Shown here: positions 23,001-38,000 of the stretch, one piece after another
How positions within the stretch are numbered: the stretch's first letter is position 1
How the letters are laid out: each line of letters starts with the position of its first letter
Source of the DNA: Toxotes chatareus
Taxonomy: Eukaryota; Chordata; Actinopteri; Toxotidae
Direction: 5' to 3'
DNA: 64,000 nt
Assembly: GCA_016801885.1 (NCBI GenBank)
Contig: CM028898.1
Span: forward strand, 14,296,858-14,360,857
Made by a program: the position numbers and the translations under genes
The notes under the pieces: generated by a model
Seen by the model: the letters and a program-made list of their open reading frames with translations, nothing else
What the model was told of the DNA's origin: nothing
Database searches by the model: none

Positions 23001-26000
23001 CGCATACTATACTATGACGTTTTTTATGACATTTTGAGGTCAAAAAATTTTGACTTTTTGTCGAAAAAAACGCCTATACTATACTATGACGTTTTTTATG
23101 ACATTTTGAGGTCAAAAAAATTTTGACTTTTTTTCGAAAAAAACGCCATACTATACTATGACGCTTTTTTATGACATTTTGAGGTCAAAAAAAAAATTTT
23201 GACTTTTTTTGTCGAAAAAACGCCGCATACTATACTATGACGCTTTTTATGACATTTTGAGGTCAAAAAAATTTTTGACTTTTTTTGTCCGAAAAAACGC
23301 CACTATACTATGACGTTTTTTATGACATTTTGAGGTCAAAAAAAATTTTGACTTTTTTGGCCGAAAAACGCCATACTATACTATGACGCTTTTTTATGAC
23401 ATTTTGAGGTCAAAAAATTTTTGACTTTTTTGTTGGTCGAAAAAACGCCATACTATACTATGACGTTTTTTATGACATTTTGAGGTCAAAAAATTTTTTG
23501 ACTTTTTTTGGCCGAAAAAACGCCATACTATACTATACTATGACGCTTTTTTTTTATGACATTTTGAGGTCAAAAAAAATTTTGACTTTTTTTGTCCGAA
23601 AAACGCCATACTATACTATGACGTTTTTTTTTGACATTTTGAGGTCAAAAAAATTTGACTTTTTTTGTCCGAAAAAAACGCCATACTATACTATGACGTT
23701 TTTTATGACATTTTGAGGTCAAAAAAATTTTTTTGACTTTTTTGGCCGAAAACGACGCCTATACTATACTATGACGTTTTTTTTGAGGTCATGACATTTT
23801 GAGGTCAAAAAACTATTTTGACGACTTTTTTTGAGGTCAAAAAATTTTGACTTTTTGGCCAAAAAACGCCATACTATACTATGACGTTTTTTATGACATT
23901 TTGAGGTCAAAAAATTTTTGACTTTTTTTCGAAAAAACGCCATACTATACTATGACGTTTTTTATGACATTTTGAGGTCAAAAAAATTTTTGACTTTTTT
24001 GGTCGAAAAACGCCATACTATACTATGACGTTTTTTTATGACATTTTGAGGTCAAAAAAATTTTTGACTTTTTTTTCAAAAAACGCCATACTATACTATG
24101 ACGTTTTTTTTTGACATTTTGAGGTCAAAAAAATTTGACTTTTTTGTCGAAAAAACGCGCATACTATACTATGACGCTTTTTATGACATTTTGAGGTCAA
24201 AAAAATTTTGACTTTTTTTGTCCGAAAAAAAACGCCATACTATACTATGACGTTTTTTTATGACATTTTGAGGTCAAAAAAATTTTTGACTTTTTTGTCC
24301 GAAAAAACGCCATACTATACTATGACGTTTTTTTATGACATTTTGAGGTCAAAAAATTTTGACTTTTTTGTTAAAAAACGCCTTACTATACTATGACGTT
24401 TTTTATGACATTTTGAGGTCAAAAAATTTTTGACTTTTTTTTCCAAAAAACGCCTTTACTATACTATGATGACGCTTTTTATGACATTTTGAGGTCAAAA
24501 AATTTTGACTTTTTTTTGGCCAAAAAACGCCATACTATACTATGACGTTTTTTATGACATTTTGAGGTCAAAAAAATTTTTTGACTTTTTTTAAAAAAAC
24601 GCCTTACTATACTATGACGTTTTTTATGACATTTTGAGGTCAAAAAATTTTTTTGACTTTTTGGTCGAAAAAACGCCATACTATACTATGACGTTTTTTT
24701 ATGACATTTTGAGGTCAAAAAAATTTTGACTTTTTGTTCAAAAAAACGCGCATACTATACTATGACGTTTTTTATGACATTTTGAGGTCAAAAAAAATTT
24801 TTGACTTTTTTGTCCGATTTTGACGCCTTTACTATACTATGACGCTTTTTTATGACATTTTGAGGTCAAAAAAAATTTTTTTGACTTTTTTTTTCCGAAA
24901 AACGCCTATACTATACTATGACGCTTTTTTATGACATTTTGAGGTCAAAAAAAATTTTGACTTTTTTTTTTTGCAAAAAACGCCATACTATACTATGACG
25001 TTTTTTATGAGATTTTGAGGTCAAAAAAATTTTTGACTTTTTTGTCCGAAAAAACGCCATACTATACTATGACGAGGTTTTTTATGACATTTTTTTAGGT
25101 CAAAAAAATTTTTGACTTTTTTTATCCGAAAAAAACGCCTACTATACTATGACGTTTTTTTATGACATTTTGAGGTCAAAAAAAATTTTGACTTTTTTGT
25201 CCGAAAAAAACGCCATACTATACTATGACGTTTTTTATGACATTTTGAGGTCAAAAAAATTTTTGACTTTTTTTGGCCGAAAAAACGCCATACTATACTA
25301 TGACGTTTTTTATGACATTTTGAGGTCAAAAAATTTTTGACTTTTTTTTCCGAAAAAAACGCCATACTATACTATGATGACGTTTTTATGACATTTTGAG
25401 GTCAAAAAAAAAATTTTGACTTTTTTGTCCGAAAAAACGCCATACTATACTATGACGTTTTTTATGACATTTTGAGGTCAAAAAAATTTTGACTTTTTTT
25501 TGTCCGAAAAAAACGCCATACTATACTATGACGTTTTTTATGACATTTTGAGGTCAAAAAATTTTTTGACTTTTTTGTCCGATTTTGACGCCTTACTATA
25601 CTATGACGTTTTTTATGACATTTTGAGGTCAAAAAATTTTTTTTTTTGGTCCAAAAAACGCCATACTATACTATGACGTTTTTTATGACATTTTGAGGTC
25701 AAAAAATTTTTGACTTTTTTTATTCGAAAAACGCCATACTATACTATGACGTTTTTTATGACATTTTGAGGTCAAAAAAATTTTTTTTTTTTTTCCAAAA
25801 AAACGCCATACTATACTATGACGTTTTTTTATGAGACATTTTGAGGTCAAAAAAATTTTTGACTTTTTTTCCGAAAAAACGCCATACTATACTATGATGA
25901 CGCTTTTTTATGACATTTTGAGGTCAAAAAAATTTTTGACTTTTTTGTCGAAAAAACGCCTTATACTATACTATACTATGACGTTTTTTATGACATTTTG

Positions 26001-29000
26001 AGGTCAAAAAAAATTTTTGACTTTTTTGTCCGAAAAACGCCATACTATACTATGACGTTTTTTATGACATTTTGAGGTCAAAAAAATTTTGACTTTTTTG
26101 TCCGAAAAAACGCTTACTATACTATACTATGACGTTTTTATGACATTTTGAGGTCAAAAAATTTTTTGACTTTTTTTCCGAAAACGCCTATACTATACTA
26201 TGACGTTTTTTATGACATTTTGAGGTCAAAAAATTTTTTGACTTTTTTGTCGAAAAAAACGCCATACTATACTTTTATGACGTTTTTTTATGACATTTTG
26301 AGGTCAAAAAATTTTTGACTTTTTTATGACTTTTTGTTCGACTTTTTGTCGAAAAAACGCCATACTATACTATGACGTTTTTTATGACATTTTGAGGTCA
26401 AAAAAATTTTGACTTTTTTGGCCGAAAAAACGCCATACTATACTATGACGTTTTTATGACATTTTGAGGTCAAAAAAATTTTGACTTTTTTTGTCCGATT
26501 TTGACGCCTTACTATACTATGACGTTTTTATGACATTTTGAGGTCAAAAAAAAAAATTGACTTTTTTGTCCAATTTTGACGCCTTACTATACTATATGAC
26601 GTTTTTTATGACATTTTGAGGTCAAAAATTTTTTGACTTTTTTTGACCAAAAAAACGCCATACTATACTATGACGCTTTTTTATGACATTTTGAGGTCAA
26701 AAAATTTTTTGACTTTTTTTGTCGAAAAAAACGCCATACTATACTATGACGTTTTTTTATGAGATTTTGAGGTTCAAAAAATTTTTGACTTTTTTTTGAA
26801 AAAAAAAACGCCATACTATACTATGACGTTTTTTTATGACATTTTGAGGTCAAAAAAATTTTTTGACTTTTTTTTTTGTCCGAAAAAACGCCATACTATA
26901 CTATGACGTTTTTTATGACATTTTGAGGTCAAAAAAATTTTTGACTTTTTTGACATCGAAAAAAACGCCATATACTATACTATGACGTTTTTTATGACAT
27001 TTTGAGGTCAAAAAAAAAATTTGACTTTTTTGTCCGATTTTGACGCCTTTACTATACTATGACGTTTTTTTATGACATTTTGAGGTCAAAAAAATTTTTG
27101 ACTTTTTGGTCGAAAAAAACGCCATACTATACTATGATGTTTTTTTATGACATTTTGAGGTCAAAAATTTTTTGACTTTTTTGGCCAATTTTGACGCCTA
27201 CTACTATACTATGACGTTTTTATGACATTTTGAGGTCAAAAAAAATTTTTGACTTTTTTTGTCCAAAAACGCCATACTATACTATGACGTTTTTTTTATG
27301 ACATTTTGAGGTCAAAAAATTTTTGACTTTTTTTACTATCAAAAAAATTTTGCCATACTATACTATGACGTTTTTATATGACATTTTGAGGTTAAAAAAA
27401 ATTTGACTTTTTGGCGAAAAAAACGCGCCATACTATACTATGACGTTTTTTATGACATTTTGAGGTAAAAAAATTTTTTTGACTTTTTTGTCCGATTTTG
27501 ACGCCTTTACTATACTATGATGTTTTTTTAGGACATTTTGAGGTCAAAAAAAATTTGACTTTTTTTGTCCGATTTTGACGCCATACTATACTATGACGTT
27601 TTTATGACATTTTGAGGTCAAAAAAATTTTGACTTTTTTGCCGAAAAAAACGCCATACTATACTATGAGGTTTTTTATGACATTTTGAGGTCAAAAATTT
27701 TGACTTTTTTGATTGCAAAAAAACGCCATACTATACTATGACGTTTTTTATGACATTTTGAGGTCAAAAAAAATTTGACTTTTTGGCGAAAAAAACGCCA
27801 TACTATACTATGACGACGTTTTTTATGACATTTTGAGGTCAAAAAAATTTGACTTTTTTGTCAAAAAAACGCCATACTATACTATGACGTTTTTTATGAC
27901 ATTTTGAGGTCAAAAAATTTTTGACTTTTTTTGGTCGAAAAAAACGCCATACTATACTATGACGTTTTTTATGACATTTTGAGGTCAAAAAAATTTTTGA
28001 CTTTTTTTGGCCGATTTTGACGCCTTACTATACTATGACGTTTTTTATGACATTTTGAGGTCAAAAAATTTTGACTTTTTTGTCCGAAAAAACGCCATAC
28101 TATACTATACTATGACGTTTTTTATGACATTTTGAGGTCAATAAAATTTTTGACTTTTTTGCGAAAAAACGCCATACTATACTATGACGTTTTTTATGAC
28201 ATTTTGAGGTCAAAAAAATTTTTGACTTTCTTTGGCCAATTTTGACGCCTTACTATACTATGACGTTTTTTATGACATTTTGAGGTCAAAAAAATTTTTG
28301 ACTTTTTGTCGAAAAAAACGCCATACTATACTATGACGTTTTTTTATGACATTTTGAGGTCAAAAAAATTTTGACTTTTTTTCCCGAAAAAAACGCCATA
28401 CTATACTATGACGTTTTTTATGACATTTTGAGGTCAAAAAATTTTTTGACTTTTTTTGCCCGAAAAAAATGCCATACTATACTATGACGTTTTTTATGAC
28501 ATTTTGAGGTCAAAAATTTTTTTGACTTTTTTGTCCGAAAAAACGCCATACTATACTATGACGTTTTTTATGACATTTTGAGGTCAAAAAAAATTTGACT
28601 TTTTTTGTCCGATTTTGACGCCTTACCATACTATGACATTTTTTATGACATTTTGAGGTCAAAAAAATTTTTTTGACTTTTTGTCCGATTTTGACACCTT
28701 CCTATACTATGACGTTTTTTATGACATTTTGAGGTCAAAAAAAAATGACTTTTTGATCAAAAAAACGCCATACTATACTATGACGTTTTTTATGACATTT
28801 TGAGGTCAAAAAATTTTTTGACTTTTTTGTCGAAAAAACGCCATACTATACTATGACGTTTTTAGGACATTTTGAGGTCAAAAAATTTTTTGACTTTTTT
28901 ATCCGAAAAACGCCATACTACTACTATGACGTTTTTTATGACATTTTGAGGTCAAAAAATTTTTGACTTTTTTGGCGAAAAAACACCATACTATACTATG

Positions 29001-32000
29001 ACGTTTTTATGACATTTTGAGGTCAAAAAAAATTTTGACTTTTTTTGTCCAATTTTGACGCCTTACTATACTATGACGTTTTTTATGACATTTTGAGGTC
29101 AAAAATTTTTTTGACTTTTTTGGTCCAAAAAAACGCCATACTATACTATGACGTTTTTTATGACATTTTGAGGTCAAAAAAAATTTTGACTTTTTGGCCA
29201 AAAAAAACGCCATACTATACTATGACGTTTTTTATGACATTTTGAGGTCAAAAAAAATTTTGACTTTTTTTGACCGAAAAAACTGCCATACTATACTATG
29301 ACGTTTTTTATGAGACTTTGAGTTCAAAAATTTTTTTGACTTTTTTGTTCGAAAAAACATACTATACTATGACGTTTTTTTTTGACATTTTGAGGTCAAA
29401 AAAATTTTGACTTTTTTTGGCCGAAAAAACGCCATACTATACTATGACGTTTTTTATGAGATTTTGAGTTCAAAAATTTTTTTGACTTTTTTTGGCCGAA
29501 AAAGACGCCATACTATACTATGACGTTTTTTAGGACATTTTGAGGTCAAAAAAAAATTTGACTTTTTTTGTCCGATTTTGACGCCTTACTGTACTATGAC
29601 GTTTTTTTATGACATTTTGAGGTCAAAAAAAATTTAGACTTTTTGTGGCCGAAAAAAACGCCATACTATACTATGATGTTTTTTACGACATTTTGAGGTC
29701 AAAAAAATTTTTGACTTTTTTTGGCCAATTTTGACACCTTACTATACTATGACGTTTTTTATGACATTTTGAGGTCAAAAATTTTTTTGACATTTTTTTG
29801 CCAAAAAATACGCCATACTATACTATGACGTTTTTTATGACATTTTGAGGTCAAAAAAATTTTTGACTTTTTTTGGCCGAAAAAAACGCCATACTATACT
29901 ATGACGTTTTTTATGACATTTTCAGGTTAAAATTTTTTTTTGACTTTTTTTGGCCGAAAAAAACGCCATACTATAGTATGACGTTTTTTAGGACATTTTG
30001 AGGTAAAAAAATTTTTGACTTTTTTTGTCCGATTTTGACGCCTTCCTATACTATGATGTTTTTTTAGGACATTTTGAGGTCAAAAATTTTTTTGACTTTT
30101 TTTGGCCGAATAAAACGCCATACTATACTATGACGTTTTTTATGACATTTTGAGGTCAAAAATTTTTTTGACTTTTTTTGCCCGAAAAAAACGCCATACT
30201 ATACTATGAGGTTTTTTTATGACATTTTGAGGTGAAAAAATTTTTTGACTTTTTTTGCCCGAAAAAAACGCCATACTATACTATGATGTTTTTTATGACA
30301 TTTTGAGGTCAAAAAAATTTTTGACTTTTTTTGGCCGAAAAAAACGCCATACTATACTATGACGTTTTTTTATGACATTTTGAGGTAAAAAAAAATGTTG
30401 ACTTTTTGTTTTAAAAACGCCATACTATACTATGACGTTTTTTATGACATTTTGAGGTCAAAAATTTTTTTGACTTTTTTGGGCCGAAAAAACGCCATAC
30501 TATACTATAACGTTTTTTAGGACATTTTGAGGTCAAAAAAAAATTTGACTCTTTTTGTCCGATTTTGACGCCTTACTATACTATGACGTTTTTTACGACA
30601 TTTTGAGGTCAAAAAATTTTTGACTTTTTTTGCCCAAAAAAAACGCCATACTATACTATGACGTTTTTTATGACATTTTGAGGTCAATAAAAATTTTGAC
30701 TTTTTTTGGCCGAAAAAAACGCCATACTATACTATGACGTTTTTTATGACATTTTGAGGTTAAAATTTTTTTTGACTTTTTTTGTCCAATTTTGACGCCT
30801 TACTATACTATGACGTTTTTTATGACATTTTGAGGTAAAAAAAAAATTTGACTTTTTTTGGCCGAAAAAAACGCCATACTACTCTATGACGTTTTTTATG
30901 ACATTTTGAGGTCAAAAAAAATTTTGACTTTTTTTGGCCGAATAAAACGCCATACTATACTATGACGTTTTTTCTGAGATTTTCAGGTCAAAAAAAATTT
31001 TGACTTTTTTTGCCCAAAAAAAACGCCATACTATACTATGACGTTTTTTATGACATTTTGAGGTTAAAAATTTTTTTTGACTTTTTTTGCCGAAAAAAAA
31101 GCCATACTATACTATGACGTTTTTTAGGACATTTTGAGGTCAAAAAAAAATTTGACTTTTTTTGTCCGATTTTGACGCCTTACTATACTATGACATTTTT
31201 TACGACATTTTGAGGTCAAAATTTTTTTTGACTTTTTTGTCCGATTTTGACACCTTCCTATACTATGACGTTTTTTTATGACATTTTGAGGTCAAAAAAA
31301 ATGTTGACTTTTTTTGACCGAAAAAAACGCCATACTATACTATGACGTTTTTTATGACATTTTGAGGTCAAAAAATTTTTTGACTTTTTTTGGCCGAAAA
31401 AAAACGCCATACTATACTATAACGTTTTTTAGGACATTTTGAGGTCAAAAAAAAATTTGACTTTTTTTGTCCGAAAAAAACGCCATACTACTCTATGACG
31501 TTTTTTATGACATTTTGAGGTCAAAAAAAATTTTGACATTTTTTGGCCGAAAAAAACGCCATACTTTACTATGACGTTTTTTATGACATTTTGAGGTCAA
31601 AAATTTTTTTGACTTTTTTTGGCCAATTTTGACGCCTTACTATACTATGACGTTTTTTATGACATTTTGAGGTCAAAAAAATTTTTGAATCTTTTTGGTC
31701 TAAAAAAACGCCATACTATACTGTGACGTTTTTTATGACATTTTGAGGTCAATAAAAATTTTGACTTTTTTTGGCCGAATAAAACGCCATACTATACTAT
31801 GACGTTTTTTATGACATTTTGAGGTCAAAAAATTTTTTGACTTTTTTTGCCCGAAAAAAACGCCATCTATACTATGAGGTTTTTTTATGACATTTTGAGG
31901 TGAAAAATTTTTTTGACTTTTTTTGCCCGAAAAAAACGCCATACTATACTATGACGTTTTTTTGACATTTTGAGGTCAATAAAAATTTTGACTTTTTTTG

Positions 32001-35000
32001 GCCGAAAAAAACGCCATACTATACTATGATGTTTTTTATGACATTTTGAGGTTAAAAATTTTTTTGACTTTTTTTGTCCAATTTTGACGCCTTACTATAC
32101 TATGACGTTTTTTATGACATTTTGAGGTCACAAAAAATTTTGACTTTTTGTCGAAAAAAACGCCATACTACTTTACTATGACGTTTTTATGACATTTTGA
32201 GGTCAAAAATTTTTTGACTTTTTTTGGCCAATTTTGACGCCTTACTATACTATGACGTTTTTTATGACATTTTGAGGTCAAAAAATTTTTTGAATTTTTT
32301 TGGTCTAAAAAAACGCCATACTATACTGTGACGTTTTTTATGACATTTTGAGGTCAATAAAAATTTTGACTTTTTTTGGCCGAATAAAACGCCATACTAT
32401 ACTATGACGTTTTTTATGACATTTTGAAGTCAAAAAATTTTTTGACTTTTTTTGTCCAATTTTGACGCCTTACTATACTATGACGTTTTTTATGACATTT
32501 TGAGGTCAAAAAATTTTTGACTTTTTGTTCAAAAAACGCCATACTATACTATGACGTTTTTATGACATTTTGAGGTCAAAAATTTTTTGACTTTTTTTTG
32601 TCGAAAAAACGCCATACTATACTATGACGTTTTTTACATTTTGAGGTCATTTTGAGGTCAAAAAACGCCATATATACTTTTTGACGTTTTTTATGACATT
32701 TGAGGTCAAAAATTTTTGAAAAAAAACGCCATACTATACTATACTATGACGTTTTTTATGACATTTTGAGGTCAAAAAAATTTTGACTTTTTTTGTCCGA
32801 TTTTGACGCCTTACTATACTATGACGTTTTTAAAGACATTTTGAGGTCAAAAAAAATTTTGACTTTTTTTGTCCGATTTTGACGCCTTACTATACTATGA
32901 CGTTTTTTATGACATTTTGAGGTCGAAAAAATTTTGACTTTTTTTTTTCCGAAAAAACCGCCATACTATACTATGACGTTTTTTATGACATTTTGAGGTC
33001 GAAAAATTTTTTGACTTTTTTTTCGAAAAAAACGCCATACTATACTATGACGTTTTTTATGACATTTTGAGGTCGAAAAATTTTTTGACTTTTTTTTGTC
33101 CGATTTTGACGCCTTACTATACTATGACGTTTTTTATGACATTTTGAGGTCGAAAAATTTTTGACTTTTTTGTCCGAAAAAACGCCTTACTATACTATGA
33201 CGTTTTTAATGACATTTTGAGGTCGAAAAAATTTTGACTTTTTTGTCCGAAAAAACGCCATACTATACTATGACGTTTTGACATTTTGATGACATTTTGA
33301 GGTCAAAAAATTTTATACTATGACTTTTTTGACATTTTGAGGTCAAAAAAAATTTTGACTTACTATAAACGCGTTTTATACTGAGATTTTGAGATTTTCA
33401 GGTCAAAAAATTTTTGACTTTTTGCCAAAAAAACGCCATACTATACTATGACGTTTTTTATGACATTTTGAGGTTAAAAATTTTTTGACTTTTTGCCCGA
33501 AAAAAACGCCATACTATACTATGAGGTTTTTTTATGACATTTTGAGGTGAAAAATTTTTTGACTTTTTTGCCCGAAAAAACGCCATACTATACTATGATG
33601 TTTTTTATGACATTTTGAGGTCAAAAATTTTTGACTTTTTTTTAAACGAAAAACGCCATACTATACTATGACGTTTTTTTTTATGACATTTTGAGGTAAA
33701 AAAAATTTGACTTTTTGGCGAAAAAAACGCCATACTATACTATGACGTTTTTTATGACATTTTGAGGTCAAAAAATTTTTTTGACTTTTTTTGGCGAAAA
33801 AACCATACTATACTATACTATAACGTTTTTTAGGACATTTTGAGGTCAAAAAAATTTGACTTTTTTGTCCGATTTTGACGCTTTACTATACTATGACGCG
33901 TTTTTTATGACATTTTGAGGTCAAAAATTTTTTGACTTTTTTGCGAAAAAACGCCATACTATACTATGACGTTTTTTATGACATTTTGAGGTCAAAAAAT
34001 TTTTGTCTTTTTTGGCGAAAAAACGCCATACTATACTATAACGTTTTTTATGACATTTTGAGGTCAAAATTTTTTTGACTTTTTGTCGAAAAAAACGCCA
34101 TACTATACTATGACGTTTTTTTCTGAGATTTTCAGGTCAAAAAATTTTTGACTTTTTGCCCAAAAAACGCCATACTATACTATGACGTTTTTTTATGACA
34201 TTTTGAGGTCAATAAAATTTTGACTTTTTGGTCGAAAAAAACGCCTACTATACTATGATGACGTTTTTATGACATTTTGAGGTTAAAATTTTTTGACTTT
34301 TTTGTCCAATTTTGACGCTTTACTATACTATGACATTTTTTACGACATTTTGAGGTCAAAATTTTTTTGACTTTTTTGTCCGATTTTGACACCTTCCTAT
34401 ACTATGACGTTTTTTATGACATTTTGAGGTCAAAAAATGTTGACTTGACTTTGGGTCGGCAAAACCATACTATACTATGACGTTTTTTATGACATTTTGA
34501 GGTCAAAAAATTTTTGACTTTTTTGTCGAAAAAAACGCCATACTATACTATATAACGTTTTTAGGACATTTTGAGGTCAAAAAAATTTGACTTTTTTGTC
34601 CGATTTTGACGCCTTTACTATACTATGACGTTTTTATGACATTTTGAGGTAAAAAAATTTTTGACTTTTTTGGCGAAAAAAAACGCCATACTACTACTAT
34701 GACGTTTTTTTATGACATTTTGAGGTCAAAAAAAATTTTGACATTTTGGCGAAAAAAACGCCATACTACTACTATGACGTTTTTTATGACATTTTGAGGT
34801 CAAAAATTTTTTGACTTTTTTTGGCCAATTTTGACGCCTTACTATACTATGACGTTTTTTATGACATTTTGAGGTCAAAAAATTTTTTGAATTTTTTTGG
34901 TCTAAAAAAACGCCATACTATACTGTGACGTTTTTTATGACATTTTGAGGTCAATAAAAATTTTGACTTTTTTTGGCCGAATAAAACGCCATACTATACT

Positions 35001-38000
35001 ATGACGTTTTTTATGACATTTTGAGGTCAAAAAATTTTTTGACTTTTTTTGCCCGAAAAAAACGCCATCTATACTATGAGGTTTTTTTATGACATTTTGA
35101 GGTGAAAAAAATTTTTGACTTTTTGTTCGAAAAAACGCCATACTATACTATGACGTTTTTTTGACATTTTGAGGTCAATAAAAATTTTGACTTTTTTTGG
35201 CCGAAAAAAACGCCATACTATACTATGATGTTTTTTATGACATTTTGAGGTTAAAAATTTTTTTGACTTTTTTTGTCCAATTTTGACGCCTTACTATACT
35301 ATGACGTTTTTTATGACATTTTGAGGTCAAAAAAAATTTTGACTTTTTTTGGCCGAAAAAAACGCCATACTACTCTATGACGTTTTTTATGACATTTTGA
35401 GGTCACAAAAAATTTTGACTTTTTTTGGCCGAAAAAAACGCCATACTTTACTATGACGTTTTTTATGACATTTTGAGGTCAAAAATTTTTTGACTTTTTT
35501 TGGCCAATTTTGACGCCTTACTATACTATGACGTTTTTTATGACATTTTGAGGTCAAAAAATTTTTTGAATTTTTTGTCTAAAAACGCCATACTATACTA
35601 TGACGACGCTTTTTATGACATTTTGAGGTCAAAAAAATTTTGACTTTTTGGTCGAATAAAACGCCATACTATACTATGACGTTTTTTATGACATTTTGAG
35701 GTCAAAAAAAACTTTTGACTTTTTTGTCCAATTTTGACGCCTTACTATACTATGACGTTTTTATGACATTTTGAGGTCAAAAAATTTTGACTTTTTTGTT
35801 TTTTATACTATGACGTTTTTTATGACATTTTGAGGTCAAAAATTTTTTGACTTTTTATACTATATACTATGACGCGTTTTTTATGACATTTTGAGGTCAA
35901 AAAATTTTTGACTTTTTTTGTCCGAAAAAACGCCATACTATACTATACTATGACGTTTTTTATGACATTTTGAGGTCAAAAAATTTTTGACTTTTTTGTC
36001 CGATTTTGACGCCTTACTATACTATGACGCTTTTTAAAGACATTTTGAGGTCAAAAAATTTTTGACTTTTTTGTCCGATTTTGACGCCTACTACTATACT
36101 ATGACGTTTTTTATGACATTTTGAGGTCGAAAAATTTTTTTACTTTTTTGGCCCATTTTGAAGCCTTACTATACCATTACGTTTTTTATGAAATTTTGAG
36201 GTCCAAAAAATTTTTTGACTTTTTTTCCGAAAAAAACGCCTATACTATACTATGACGTTTTTATGACATTTTGAGGTCGAAAAAAATTTTGACTTTTTTT
36301 CCGAAAAAACGCCTCACTATACTATGACGCGTTTTTTATGACATTTTGAGGTCAAAAAATTTTTGACTTTTTGTCCGATTTTGACGCCTATACTATACTA
36401 TACTATGACGTTTTTTAATGACATTTTGAGGTCGAAAAATTTTTTGACTTTATTTGTCCGAAAAAAAACGCCATACTATACTATGACGTTTTTAATGACA
36501 TTTTGAGGTCGAAAAAAAAATTTGACTTTTTTTGTCCGAAAAAAACGCCTTACTATACTATGACGTTTTTTATGACATTTTGAGGTCAAAAAAATTTTTT
36601 GACTTTTTTGTCCGAACAAACACCTTCCTATACTATGACGTTTTTTATGACATTTTGAGGTCAAAAAAATTTGACTTTTTTGTCAAAAAAAAACGCCATA
36701 CTATACTATGACGTTTTTTATGACATTTTGAGGTCAAAAATTTTTTGACTTTTTTGTCGAAAAAAAACGCCATACTATACTATGACGTTTTTTAGGACAT
36801 TTTGAGGTAAAAAAAAATTTGACTTTTTTGTCCGATTTTGACGCCTTTACTATACTATGACGTTTTTTTTATGACATTTTGAGGTCAAAAAAATTTTTTG
36901 ACTTTTTTTGTCCGAAAAAAACACCTTCCTATACTATGATGACGTTTTTTATGACATTTTGAGGTCAAAAAAATTTTGACTTTTTGTCGAAAAAAAACGC
37001 CATACTATACTATGACGTTTTTTATGACATTTTGAGGTCAAAAATTTTTGACTTTTTTGGCCAATTTTGACGCCATACTATACTATATACGTTTTTTATG
37101 ACATTTTGAGGTCAAAAAAATTTTGACTTTTTTGGTCCGAAAAACGCCATACTATACTATGACGTTTTTATGACATTTTGAGGTCAAAAAAATTTTGACT
37201 TTTTTGGCGAAAAAAAACGCCATACTATACTATGACGTTTTTTATGACATTTTGAGGTCAAAAAAATTTTGACTTTTTTTGTCCAAAAAACGCCTTACTA
37301 TACTATGACGTTTTTTATGACATTTTGAGGTCAAAAAAAAATTTTGACTTTTTGGCCAATTTTGACGCTTACTATACTATGACGTTTTTATGACATTTTG
37401 AGGTCAAAAAATTTTTGACTTTTTTGGTCGAAAAAACGCCATACTATACTATGACGTTTTTTATGACATTTTGAGGTCAAAAAAATTTTGACTTTTTTTG
37501 GCCGAATAAAACGCCATACTATACTATGACGTTTTTTATGACATTTTGAGGTCAAAAAAATTTTTGACTTTTTTTGTCCAATTTTGACGCCTTACTATAC
37601 TATGACGTTTTTAATGACATTTTGAGGTCAAAAATTTTTGACTTTTTGACTTTTTTTAAAAAAAAACGCCATACTATACTATGAGGTTTTTTATGACATT
37701 TTGAGGTGAAAAAAATTTTTGACTTTTTGTCCGAAAAAAACGCCATACTATACTATGACGTTTTTATGACATTTTGAGGTCAAAAAAACTTTTGACTTTT
37801 TGTCGAAAAAACGCCAAAAAATACTATACTATACGTTTTTTAATGACATTTTGAGGTCAAAAATTTTTGACTTTTTTTTTCCGAAAAAAAACGCCATACT
37901 ATACTATGAGGTTTTTTTATGACATTTTGAGGTGAAAAAATTTTTGACTTTTTTGCCCGAAAAAACGCCATACTATACTATGACATTTTGAAATAAAATT